Source of the DNA: Euryarchaeota archaeon RBG_13_57_23
GTDB taxonomy: Archaea; Thermoplasmatota; Thermoplasmata; UBA10834
Assembly (NCBI GenBank): GCA_001800675.1
Contig: MGVW01000035.1
Location: forward strand, 1 to 64,000
Length of the DNA: 64,000 nucleotides
Reading direction: 5' to 3'
Position 1 is the stretch's first letter. Every line of letters starts with the position of its first letter. Below the pieces are notes generated by a model. The model did no database searches. It saw only the letters and a list, made by a program, of their open reading frames with translations, and was not told where the DNA came from. Position numbers and translations under genes: made by a program. Below are positions 16,401-24,514 of this stretch, piece by piece.

Positions 16401-16898
16401 ATGATCGCTTTAACACACTTGGTCGTCTGCCTTCTACTCATCGAGCTGATGCACCTCGACAGAAACGACGCTTTCGTCGCGTTGGTATTCGGCGTCTTCA
16501 TTGATCTCGATCACCTGTTCGGGCTGAGAGACTATGTCCAGGCAAACGGCGTGATGGCTGTCTTCGACATGGACGATATCGTCAACCCAGGGGGTCACTG
16601 GAAATCATTGATGCACAGTCCGATCGCGGTGATGGTCGTAGGACCAGTTTCCATCGCATCTCGTCTAGCCGTTCCACTTCTGTTCTGGGGAATACACGTT
16701 CTCATGGACATCGTTCAGGAGCAGGTGCTCGGTGTGCTGTCTACCCAGGAGTTCGTGTTTCTGTTCCTCGCTGCTGCTGGCCTGGTAACCATGAGATACG
16801 CCAGATGCATCGCTGCGGGGAGTGCCTCCACGCTTGCCGAGTACTTGAGGTTCGAGGTCGGAGGAATAAAGGCATTGTCAAAGCCGCGCATTCTGTGA
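16401..16898 (+). CDS. Polytopic membrane protein with D-x-D-H motif
   Basis: 165 aa from the ATG at 16401. About four hydrophobic segments are seen, with a DLDHLFG motif near residues 36-42 and a conserved HSP about 35 residues later. This resembles the membrane-bound YdjM-like/DUF457 metal-hydrolase group, but the assignment is tentative. A longer frame from 16323 would start upstream of the likely TATA (GATATATCG, 16347-16355), so 16401 is preferred. The promoter predicts a leader of about 25 nt. It is convergent with the leuB-like gene. Confidence 0.65.
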   Translation: MIALTHLVVCLLLIELMHLDRNDAFVALVFGVFIDLDHLFGLRDYVQANGVMAVFDMDDIVNPGGHWKSLMHSPIAVMVVGPVSIASRLAVPLLFWGIHVLMDIVQEQVLGVLSTQEFVFLFLAAAGLVTMRYARCIAAGSASTLAEYLRFEVGGIKALSKPRIL

Positions 16899-16902
16899 TG
16901 GT

Positions 16903-17907
16903 TCAGCTAGCGCCTCGTTTCAACCGTCGGACAACGTGTTCTGTGAAGCCTTTGGTGCCATGCCTGCCGCCGATGTCCATCGTGAGATGTCCCGAATCGT
17001 AGGTCGATTTCACAGCTTGTCTGATCATGGCTGCCTCGTTTCGCAACTTCAGGTGATCGAGCATCATCGCGCCCGCGAGGATTGTGGCAGTTGGGTTGGC
17101 AACGGCCTTGCCAGCGATATCGAGAGCGGAGCCGTGTGCCGGCTCGAACACGGAATGAACTTTGCCCAAGTTGCCAGAGGGTGCGAATCCGAGCCCACCT
17201 GCGGTCCCAGCAGCAACGTCGGAGAGGATGTCGCCGTAGAGGTTCAGTGTGACAACGACATCGAACTCGTGCGGACTGTTCACGAGCTTCATGGCAGCGG
17301 AGTCAACGAGCTGCTCCCTAGCTTCCAGCTCCCTGCCCTCGGATGCCATCAGCTCTCTGAATACGCTCACGAAAAGTCCATCTGAAGCCCTGAGCACGTT
17401 CGATTTGTGCACACAGCAGATGCTCTTTCGGGCGTTCTTCAACGAGTAGTCGATTGCGAATCTGACGATTCTCTCCGACGCAGCCCTCGTGACCCGTCTA
17501 AGAGTCGTCACCCCTTTGTCATCATACTGCTCGTTCTGCGTGTAGAGGCCTTCCGTGTTTTCCCGGACCATCACGACGTCAATGGAAGGCCTTCCTGCAA
17601 GCTTGACATAGTTCTTGACTGGTCTGAGGTTCGCAAACAGGTCGAGCTCTTTCCGGAACCTGAGAACGGGCGACGCATCAGCCATTGAATCCGACGAGGT
17701 TACTGCTCCGAAGAGCGCGCTATCGCATTTCCTCAATAGGTCGAGGGTCTCGTCAGGCATTGTGCTTCCGACCTTCCCGAATGCGCTCTGCCCGATCTCA
17801 GCATATTCGAACTCGAGTTCGTCGGTCACTGCTTTCAAGACCGCGACCGCTGATTCGACGACCTCCGGGCCGATTCCGTCTCCTGGCAAAACACAGATGC
17901 GTTTCAT
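16903..17907 (-). CDS. Isopropylmalate/homoisocitrate dehydrogenase family
   Basis: 334 aa. NAD(P)-dependent oxidative decarboxylase of a 3-hydroxy acid. The N-terminal PGDGIGPEV, the substrate-loop region RFRKELDLFANLRP, VRENTEGLY, and the Mg-binding region ending in NLYGDILSDVAAG are all present, as is the C-terminal GSALDIAGK nucleotide-binding loop. Length and sequence fit archaeal LeuB/AksF. The nearby ilv genes make 3-isopropylmalate dehydrogenase (leucine synthesis) a reasonable guess, but homoisocitrate or isocitrate dehydrogenase cannot be excluded. It follows the coiled-coil gene by 7 bp on the same strand. Confidence 0.87.
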   Translation of the reverse strand: MKRICVLPGDGIGPEVVESAVAVLKAVTDELEFEYAEIGQSAFGKVGSTMPDETLDLLRKCDSALFGAVTSSDSMADASPVLRFRKELDLFANLRPVKNYVKLAGRPSIDVVMVRENTEGLYTQNEQYDDKGVTTLRRVTRAASERIVRFAIDYSLKNARKSICCVHKSNVLRASDGLFVSVFRELMASEGRELEAREQLVDSAAMKLVNSPHEFDVVVTLNLYGDILSDVAAGTAGGLGFAPSGNLGKVHSVFEPAHGSALDIAGKAVANPTATILAGAMMLDHLKLRNEAAMIRQAVKSTYDSGHLTMDIGGRHGTKGFTEHVVRRLKRGAS

Positions 17908-17914
17908 GGCGACA

Positions 17915-18982
17915 TTACTCTTGGATCATCTTCGCCAGGTCTACAAAGTGCTTCTCCATCCTGGCGATTCTCTTCCTGCTGTCGTGGATATCCTTCTCCA
18001 TCTTGGCAGTCATTCTGCGCATCTCATCGACGAGGGTCAGGGCCTCCTTCTCTAGGCTCTGGATCTTGGAGTCGTGTTCGATTGACCTGCCAAGGTGGTC
18101 CTCGATGCGTCTTTCCAGGTCTGCCTGCCGTTCCTTCTCAGCGGTCTTGGAGAAGTAGCTCTCCACTTTCGAGTTCAACATTGTGAGTATGTTCGAGACC
18201 TTCTCGAGCTGTTTCTCGAGCCTGTCCACCCGCTCTTGTACCTCGGCCGCTAGGGCCGTTTCGTCTTCGGTCGAGGCGGTTTTCTCCACCTCGAAGATGC
18301 GGTTCTCAATCATCTCGAGTTTGTTCTCTATCCCGGTCACGTTCTTGATGCCGTCTGAGATGCTCTCCAGCAATTCCTTGTCGGGGAAGTCGATGGTGAC
18401 ACTGTCTGCACCTGGCACATATGTCTTGAGCGACTGGAGAGTCGCGATAGCGTCTACCGTCGGGAAACCCTGTTTCACGCGAGATTCGAGGCTCCTGAGC
18501 GTCGTTACGATCTCCGTGCCTGATCTGCCCAGCCATGGGTTCGCCTTGACCATTCTCATGACATTCTCGATGGTCCCCTCGAGTTCAGCACCGCTCTTGG
18601 ACAATTCCGACTTGTCGAGCAGCCTCACGTCCCTGTGCGCGTCCCGTCTGCCACGTTTGTTCCAGTCCCCTAAGGAGCGCCCCTCGAACGGAAAGAATCC
18701 GGCGAAATGGTCAACTCCCTTGACGATGAGCTCCTGTACGTTGTCCCAGTCTTTCGTGCCGCTCTCGACCTTCAACTCCTGCGAGGAATTGAAGATCATG
18801 CAAATGCAGCCATTCGGGAGGTAGATACACCTGATGAGGTATGGGGCCTCTTGGGCGAACTTCGGAGGTGTCTGTGGCTTCTTCTCTCCGACGGCCTCCA
18901 TGTATGATTTGAAGTACTCCTTCGCGAAGGCCGCAAGGTCCTGCGCTGACGGTATCTCGGGGCCGATGTCCCGCGGGTTCAT
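17915..18982 (-). CDS. Uncharacterised protein with C-terminal coiled coil
   Basis: 355 aa; I do not recognise the family. Residues 1-115 look globular, with two cysteines in RCIYLPNGCICMI and a hydrophobic strand pattern. A helical middle follows, and residues about 205-355 are heptad-rich coiled coil (MIENRIFEVEK, ERVDRLEKQLEKVS). There is no signal peptide or membrane segment. A TATA box (TTAATAAC, 19036-19028) overlaps the end of the deoxyhypusine synthase gene and GAGGAACG precedes the ATG, so it probably has its own promoter. The leuB-like gene follows in the same direction. Confidence 0.8.
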   Translation of the reverse strand: MNPRDIGPEIPSAQDLAAFAKEYFKSYMEAVGEKKPQTPPKFAQEAPYLIRCIYLPNGCICMIFNSSQELKVESGTKDWDNVQELIVKGVDHFAGFFPFEGRSLGDWNKRGRRDAHRDVRLLDKSELSKSGAELEGTIENVMRMVKANPWLGRSGTEIVTTLRSLESRVKQGFPTVDAIATLQSLKTYVPGADSVTIDFPDKELLESISDGIKNVTGIENKLEMIENRIFEVEKTASTEDETALAAEVQERVDRLEKQLEKVSNILTMLNSKVESYFSKTAEKERQADLERRIEDHLGRSIEHDSKIQSLEKEALTLVDEMRRMTAKMEKDIHDSRKRIARMEKHFVDLAKMIQE

Positions 18983-19027
18983 CTGAAGCGTTCCTCTGTC
19001 TGGTATGGCGTATTTGTGCGGAGGTTA

Positions 19028-19981
19028 TTAATGCCTTCCCGGACGGCCACTTGACAGGACCGAACCGACCAACATCGGGAGCGTGATTGTGGCATCACCC
19101 TCCACGGTGATGTACTGGGCGTTCTCCTTCACCTTTCCCCAGCTGACGGCCTCCCGTATCCTGGCTCCGGAGAGGGATCCGTCCCACTCCTCCGCAGTCG
19201 TGAGGTATACTGCGTACTCCATGCCGCCCCTGAATTGGTTCCACCAGATGACGTGATGCTTCGAAATGCCTCCTCCGAGCATGATCGCGCCGGTCTTTTT
19301 CGCGGTGAACACAATGTCAGAGAGATCCTGCTCGTCCTTCATCACATCAACATTGAAGTCAGAGTGCTGCTGCTTGAAAAGCCAGAGCTGAGACCCGAAT
19401 GCCCCGTCCGTGATTCCAGGCACAAATATCGGGATGTCGTTCTTTGCCGCCCAATACAATATGGATTTTCTGTCGGTGAGCCTCTTTCCGAACTCATATG
19501 CTAGCTCCCTGCTCGAGAGGATCTTCTTCCCTGACTTGTATATCTCGTCCAGGATTGGCTGCATCTTCTGCTCTAGGACGATTCCATAGCTCTCGTTCGG
19601 GATCAGGATGTTGCCCAGTCTGTTGATGCCTTTCCTGTGAAGGTCTGCGTCGTCCATTAGGAAATCGCCGTGGTAGTATTTTCGCCACACTCTGGCCAGG
19701 TCGTGATCGAGCATGCCGCAGGTCGTTATGATCACGTCCACCAGCTTGTCCTCGACGAGCTTCCTTATGACGCCCCTCGTGCCGGTAGAGATGATGCATG
19801 CTGGAAACGAGAGGAAGATCGTGCACTCCTTCTCCTGAAACATCTTGCGGACTATGTCGCACGCTACCCCCAGTTTCTTCGCGGTGAAGCCCCCAGAGGC
19901 GAGCATCTGTGCGGTAAGATCTTTGACGTTCATGTCAGCATCAATTTCGATGTCCGTGATCGGCTTGAGTTTCATCTGCAT
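19028..19981 (-). CDS. dys: Deoxyhypusine synthase
   Basis: 317 aa from the chosen ATG. It transfers the aminobutyl group of spermidine to a lysine of aIF5A, the first hypusination step, using NAD. The catalytic lysine is in GGGISKHH near the C-terminus; the FLSFPACIISTGTRG, DVIITTCGMLDHDLAR and PGITDGAFGSQ motifs are typical. The frame extends to 20032, but that ATG lies inside the TATA box (20030-20040), so translation must begin downstream, at 19981 or at the ATG two codons later. It is divergent from the CBS gene. Confidence 0.94.
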   Translation of the reverse strand: MQMKLKPITDIEIDADMNVKDLTAQMLASGGFTAKKLGVACDIVRKMFQEKECTIFLSFPACIISTGTRGVIRKLVEDKLVDVIITTCGMLDHDLARVWRKYYHGDFLMDDADLHRKGINRLGNILIPNESYGIVLEQKMQPILDEIYKSGKKILSSRELAYEFGKRLTDRKSILYWAAKNDIPIFVPGITDGAFGSQLWLFKQQHSDFNVDVMKDEQDLSDIVFTAKKTGAIMLGGGISKHHVIWWNQFRGGMEYAVYLTTAEEWDGSLSGARIREAVSWGKVKENAQYITVEGDATITLPMLVGSVLSSGRPGRH

Positions 19982-20029
19982 ACCATCAACACCTGGACTG
20001 AGCGGCGTTCCGAGAGAACCTGCCGAAAA

Positions 20030-20040
20030 CATTTATAACT
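20030..20040. promoter_or_regulatory. Shared bidirectional TATA element
   Basis: CATTTATAACT reads as TTTATAA on the plus strand and TTATAAAT on the minus strand. It lies 30-36 bp before the CBS gene ATG (20069), giving a leader of under 10 nt, and about 50 bp before the deoxyhypusine synthase ATG. One element may serve both divergent genes. Confidence 0.6.
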
Positions 20041-20068
20041 TTCCAGGCGATGTTCAGTTTGAACCGCT

Positions 20069-20548
20069 ATGCTGAAAGTCAGAGACGTCATGACATCACC
20101 AGTGGTCTCGATCAGCCCCGACACTTCCGTGAAGGACGCATCGGCGCTCCTTGCTCAGAAGAACGTCTCTGGCCTGCCGGTCGTCGACGGTGACCGCGTC
20201 GTGGGCATCTTCAGTGAAGCGGACGTCCTTCGCTCGATGAAAACTATGAAGAAGGACCTACGGCTCGTCTATCCATCGATATCATCCCTTGGCATCGCAT
20301 TCCAGGAGGAGGTCACCCAGCGCGAGATCATCGAGGCCTACAACGAAATTGGCAGGATGCCAGTGAAGCAGGTGATGTCTTCCAATGTGGTGACAGTCAC
20401 TCCGGATGAAGCCATCAACGAGGCAATCGCCAGCATGGTTCACAGGGGGATAAACCGTCTGCCGGTTGTCGAGAAGAATAGGCTGGTGGGGATCATCACG
20501 AGGGGCGATGTGATAAGGGGCCTCGCAAAGGAAGGGTCTACCCGCTGA
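20069..20548 (+). CDS. Tandem CBS-domain protein
   Basis: 159 aa made of two CBS domains (about 1-65 and 95-155), a Bateman module that usually binds adenosine nucleotides or S-adenosylmethionine. VRDVMTSPVVSI and VKQVMSSNVVTV begin the two repeats, and each ends in a GLPVV/RLPVV strand and a GI(F/I) strand. There is no catalytic or DNA-binding domain, so it is a stand-alone sensor of unknown target. It is divergent from deoxyhypusine synthase. Confidence 0.92.
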   Translation: MLKVRDVMTSPVVSISPDTSVKDASALLAQKNVSGLPVVDGDRVVGIFSEADVLRSMKTMKKDLRLVYPSISSLGIAFQEEVTQREIIEAYNEIGRMPVKQVMSSNVVTVTPDEAINEAIASMVHRGINRLPVVEKNRLVGIITRGDVIRGLAKEGSTR

Positions 20549-20575
20549 GGTTCCCGCATCCGATGAGGTCTACAT

Positions 20576-22126
20576 TCACCATCTGATCAGGCGCCTTTTT
20601 CTCGCGCCGGGCGCGGTGGCCGTAGCGTCCTCGGCCGGTTGCGCTGCAGGCTGCCCAGGTCCGGCGGTTGATGTTGTCACCGAAATCGGCTGGGGTGATC
20701 CGGTCTCCGGAGGGTTTGGCGCCTGGATCATGAATCCGCATGTGAGGCATTTCCTGGAAGTGTTCGGATAGTCGTACAAGGACTCCTGACTGCACTTCTC
20801 GCACTTGGTCCCATCGACGTGCTTGATCGTGCCTAGCTCGAGGCGTTTGTTGTCCATATCCTTCTCGATTCTGTGGATAGTGTCCTTGATGTATCGGCCG
20901 AATTTCGAGGCATTCACTGGATCTTTGTTCATTATCGCGGCCTTTGCCATCACCATCTTTGCCTGGGCATCTTTGACGTCGAAGCCGTACGACGCGGCTT
21001 CCGTGAGGATAGGTTCGCATTCCACGACCCACGCAGTCGCCTTCTGCAGCTGAACTACCTCGAGTTCTCTGCGTCTTCTTAGCATCTCCACATGGTGGCC
21101 GTCCAACGCTCTGTCAACGGAGGCCAGCAGCTCGACGGTCTTTTTGAACGAACCGTCTTCATACGCCTTTCTGGCATCTCCTATGTTCGTCTCAACCACG
21201 GCCGTGTCGGCACCGAGTTCCTTCGCCTCCGCTGCGGAGGCAGCGATCAGATGGAATATGCCGCCAATTTCCCGGACTCGGTCCTGCTTGGCGACCTTAG
21301 CCCTCTGCCTCGCCTCGTTGACATATCTGGAATATTCCTCCATGTTGAACGTCTGTTTCGCGCTCGCAGCTATCTCCAGGTATCTTCTGGATTCCTCGGT
21401 GCGCGTGCCGAAAGATTCGTAGTCCAAGAGCATGTTCTTGAGGTCGAGCTCGTCTCCCTCGGTGTGCTTCACGAAGGCGTCGTAAGTCTTGGCGGCTAGT
21501 GATTCCAGACTCTCCAATGCCTCCTCCCTCTGTCTCGGGGGTCCAGTAAGGAAAGCCCGCTTCGCGGCGGTGACCGCAATCTTGAGTGATGAATCTGTCT
21601 TCGGCATGCTGTCCGGCAATCTGGCCAAGAGCTCATCGACGGCGCGTATCGCGAGGGCGGCAGAATAGACCTGGAACGTGCTGAAGTTGTCGAGGCACTT
21701 CAGTCTGGCCTCTCGATTCGTTTTGATGGCCTCGTTGAAGTCCCCGATGAGCATCCTGTTCATCGCGCTCTCGGTCATGGAATCGACGTCAAAGAAAGAT
21801 GGCCTCATCGTCAGGGCTTCGTCGATGTGCCTCTCGACCAGTGCTTCGTCATGCGATGGCATCTCTGTCGGCTCAAGTGGTCTAGCTGCTATCTCTTCGA
21901 GGTCTTTGCCTATCTCTTTCAGCTCCTCGGAGGGTTTCCCTTCCTCGGCTTTTGCTTTCGCAAGGACTTTTCTCACCTGTTCTTCTGTGATCTTCTTGCT
22001 CTTTATCTTGGAAACGTAGTCCTTCTTGTATTTGCAGGATGACACGTCGATCTTGTATTCTGCGGCTACAGCTTTCAGTTTCCAGATGGGCAAGTCGTTC
22101 AAGAAGTGAGCCGGATCCGAGGGCAT
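20576..22126 (-). CDS. Uncharacterised helical protein with C-terminal zinc ribbon
   Basis: 516 aa; function not recognised. Residues about 8-55 resemble a small SAP/Rho-N-like helix-extended-helix (LPIWKLKAVAAEYKID). A long helical region with TPR-like character spans about 90-430, including many Ala/Glu/Arg repeats. A four-cysteine zinc ribbon (CEKC ... CLTC) is at about 440-465, followed by a Pro/Thr/Ala-rich tail ending in a basic KRRLIRW. Nucleic-acid association is an inference from both ends. It is convergent with the CBS gene; GGAGA precedes the ATG and a TATA (GTTAATAG) lies near 22173. Confidence 0.8.
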   Translation of the reverse strand: MPSDPAHFLNDLPIWKLKAVAAEYKIDVSSCKYKKDYVSKIKSKKITEEQVRKVLAKAKAEEGKPSEELKEIGKDLEEIAARPLEPTEMPSHDEALVERHIDEALTMRPSFFDVDSMTESAMNRMLIGDFNEAIKTNREARLKCLDNFSTFQVYSAALAIRAVDELLARLPDSMPKTDSSLKIAVTAAKRAFLTGPPRQREEALESLESLAAKTYDAFVKHTEGDELDLKNMLLDYESFGTRTEESRRYLEIAASAKQTFNMEEYSRYVNEARQRAKVAKQDRVREIGGIFHLIAASAAEAKELGADTAVVETNIGDARKAYEDGSFKKTVELLASVDRALDGHHVEMLRRRRELEVVQLQKATAWVVECEPILTEAASYGFDVKDAQAKMVMAKAAIMNKDPVNASKFGRYIKDTIHRIEKDMDNKRLELGTIKHVDGTKCEKCSQESLYDYPNTSRKCLTCGFMIQAPNPPETGSPQPISVTTSTAGPGQPAAQPAEDATATAPGARKRRLIRW

Positions 22127-22238
22127 GGGTATCTCCTGCTCTTCTCAGCCTTATCCTAGTAGATGCCTATTAACTCTTTCGAAGAACGCGTACACCACGG
22201 GAAAAACCTAAGTACCAGCGTCAGCATCGAAGCTGGGT

Positions 22239-23201
22239 ATGGGAGCAGCTGAGGAGAAGCTCGCAGTTGCCAAGCTATCTGTCTATTCCAACTGCACCCT
22301 TGTGATTCTCAAGCTTGTCGCAGGGTTTCTCATGATGTCCGTGGCCGTCATGTCGGAGGCCATCCATTCGGGAATCGACCTTCTCGCGGCTATGATTGCG
22401 CGATATTCCGTCAAGAAATCGTCTGAGCCCGCAGACAAGGATCACACCTACGGCCACGGAAAGTACGAGAACCTCTCGGGCATGATCGAGGGGGCTCTGA
22501 TATTCGTGGCTGCAGTCTGGATCATGTACGAAGCTGCCAAGCGCCTCATGGTCAGGGAATTCGAGGTAGAGCTTCTCGAAACTGGCATGGTGATCATGGG
22601 ATTGTCGGCGGTGTTGAACTTCTACGTGTCTTCGAGACTGATGAAGGTCGCGAAGCGCACGGATTCGTTGGCCCTCGAAGCAGACGCGTATCATCTCAAG
22701 ACGGATGTCTGGACCTCTGTGGGCGTTTTCGTCGCTTTGGCTCTGATATGGGTGACCGACATCCATCTGATAGACCCCGTTGTGGCCATCATCGTTGCCG
22801 GCTTCATAATACACGCAGCCTATGACATCACGAGCAGATCCGCGGAAGGTCTTCTGGACAGGAGCCTGCCCGAAGAGGAGATGCGCCTAATAGAGAGGGT
22901 CATCGAAGAGCACCGTTCGGACATACTGGGTTATCACAGACTGAGGGCGAGGAAGATGGGGGCCGAGAGGCAAGTCGATGTGCACATGATAGTGCCGCGC
23001 AACCTCAGCGTGAAGGACGGGCATGATCTGGTGGATCACCTGGAACGGGAGATTAGAAAGGAGCTGCCCAGGTGCGTCGTCGTCATACACATGGAACCTT
23101 GTGATGCGAAATGTGAGGAATGCAGGAAGGCTCCGCCTCCGAACCAACTTATGATCGAGGGGGCTGACGAGAAGGGCTCAGACTGCAGGCCGAAGCATTG
23201 A
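22239..23201 (+). CDS. Cation diffusion facilitator metal exporter
   Basis: 320 aa. Six transmembrane helices (about 15-200) with the CDF metal site: HSGID in TM2 and the HTYGHGKYE loop after TM2, plus a second HLKTDVWTS site in TM5. The C-terminal cytoplasmic ferredoxin-like domain spans about 205-285. A Cys cluster (CDAKCEEC) near 288-295 is an unusual tail that could bind metal. Likely exports Zn, Fe or Mn in exchange for protons. Its end overlaps the convergent thymidylate-kinase-like gene by 24 bp. Confidence 0.93.
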   Translation: MGAAEEKLAVAKLSVYSNCTLVILKLVAGFLMMSVAVMSEAIHSGIDLLAAMIARYSVKKSSEPADKDHTYGHGKYENLSGMIEGALIFVAAVWIMYEAAKRLMVREFEVELLETGMVIMGLSAVLNFYVSSRLMKVAKRTDSLALEADAYHLKTDVWTSVGVFVALALIWVTDIHLIDPVVAIIVAGFIIHAAYDITSRSAEGLLDRSLPEEEMRLIERVIEEHRSDILGYHRLRARKMGAERQVDVHMIVPRNLSVKDGHDLVDHLEREIRKELPRCVVVIHMEPCDAKCEECRKAPPPNQLMIEGADEKGSDCRPKH

Positions 23202-23762
23202 CCTCTCCCTGAGCAGCCTCTCGACTTCTCGGAAAGGCCCCTTGCCGTCTTCGCTATTGTCGACGGTCACCCATTCGCTAGATGCGAGCTGTTGGGCGAC
23301 CTTCCGCATGGCTTCGAGTTTGTCAAGAGTCTCGAACATCTCATGGGCAAGACCCCTGGCAGCGATCCTTCTCATAGCCACTTTCGGTTCGATATCGATG
23401 AACAACGCGAGGTCGGGGAATGGGAGGTACTTCCTGAAGAATCTGTATCCAAAGGGAGCAAGGTGCCTCGGGAGATACGCCGTTCCCATCAGGTATCTCA
23501 CGAAGATCACGGTCTCTCCCTCGACGCCCTTGAGCCACCTCACGGACCAGAGTATGTCCGCTGTGAAAAACAGAGTGGCAAAAAACCTCGCGACCGACCC
23601 CGTGCCTCTGAGGAATCTCTTGGACATGCGACCGAAGAATCGTTTCGACGGATGGGAGACGAGGATGACTCTGGTTCCCTCCGATTCGAGCAGGGTCCGA
23701 ATCCTTTCTGCGTGAGTATCCTTGCCAGAGCCGTCCAGCCCATCCACAACAATGAGCCTCAG
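23178..23762 (-). CDS. Thymidylate kinase-like protein, probable CTG start
   Basis: 194 aa from CTG 23762. P-loop nucleotide kinase: DGLDGSGKDTHAERI at the N-terminus and a helical lid region follow the Tmk pattern, and the length fits. The substrate motif normally beginning Asp-Arg reads VRYLMGTAY here, so the Asp is replaced by Val; dTMP may not be the substrate. There is no ATG, GTG or TTG in frame between the upstream gene's stop and the conserved core. The only ATG (23864) and TTG lie inside the upstream gene and add a 34-residue unconserved extension. GGGGGT is 6 nt before the CTG. Confidence 0.75.
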   Translation of the reverse strand: MRLIVVDGLDGSGKDTHAERIRTLLESEGTRVILVSHPSKRFFGRMSKRFLRGTGSVARFFATLFFTADILWSVRWLKGVEGETVIFVRYLMGTAYLPRHLAPFGYRFFRKYLPFPDLALFIDIEPKVAMRRIAARGLAHEMFETLDKLEAMRKVAQQLASSEWVTVDNSEDGKGPFREVERLLRERSMLRPAV

Positions 23763-23764
23763 CG

Positions 23765-24457
23765 CTAAACCCCCAATCCGTGTAAGAACGCAGCGACCAC
23801 CAACGGGATTACTAGGTTGTCCACGGACCCTGGGGTCACTGCTTCCAGGCAAGCTATGAAACATGAGATCGAAACCGCGAAAAGGGTCGGAGCGTATGGC
23901 ACTGTCCCACCCGGGTACGCTATCAGGTCGAAGTAGAACCAGAGCAGGACTAGGATGCCAAGCAGAGTGGCGGCGAATACAGCTGCTGTGCCCTCGAGGC
24001 TTCTATTGGAGTAGTAGTGGTGTTTGCCGTATTTCCTTCCGATGAGCTCCCCCATTCCATCTCCGAACGACATGGCGGCTATCGCGACTGAGGCCGCAAA
24101 GAGGTCGTCGAACAGCATGTACGCTATAATCGTCCACGAGATTGCGTACATCACGAGGCCATACGGATGTCCTTCTGACGACCTTGTTCCCAGTGGGCCC
24201 TGGCGCAGGAACTTGATGGGTGATCTGGGAGTTGCGAGCAGGAGCAAGGGCACGAAAGGAAAGGCGGCCAGACCTGCCATAACCAGTCGAGTGTCGAAAC
24301 TCCACCAAAAGAACACGATCCCGCCTGTCAGGATGTGCACGAGCTTGCGGGGGTTACCGACACGGTCCTTCAGCACGTAGGAGAGTGCCACGACCGAGAG
24401 CACATACCCGTAGACCCCAACCAATCCTAGGATGTCGCCTTCCGTCAACAGGTCCAC
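23765..24457 (-). CDS. Polyprenol/dolichol-kinase-like membrane protein
   Basis: 230 aa with about seven membrane segments. The signature of the dolichol kinase / phytol kinase (VTE5) and phosphatidate cytidylyltransferase superfamily is present: SFGDGMGELIGRKYG then SLEGTAAVF at about 128-160. Such enzymes use CTP to phosphorylate or activate isoprenoid alcohols or lipids. The next gene upstream cluster is the mevalonate pathway, so geranylgeraniol or polyprenol salvage fits (inference). Starts with GTG at 24457; a TATA (AAGTATAAG, near 24495) is about 35 bp upstream. Confidence 0.78.
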   Translation of the reverse strand: MDLLTEGDILGLVGVYGYVLSVVALSYVLKDRVGNPRKLVHILTGGIVFFWWSFDTRLVMAGLAAFPFVPLLLLATPRSPIKFLRQGPLGTRSSEGHPYGLVMYAISWTIIAYMLFDDLFAASVAIAAMSFGDGMGELIGRKYGKHHYYSNRSLEGTAAVFAATLLGILVLLWFYFDLIAYPGGTVPYAPTLFAVSISCFIACLEAVTPGSVDNLVIPLVVAAFLHGLGV

Positions 24458-24514
24458 GCTGACGGATTATCCTCAGTGCTAGCTTATACTTTTGCAGATA
24501 GCGGGGCTGTCGGG

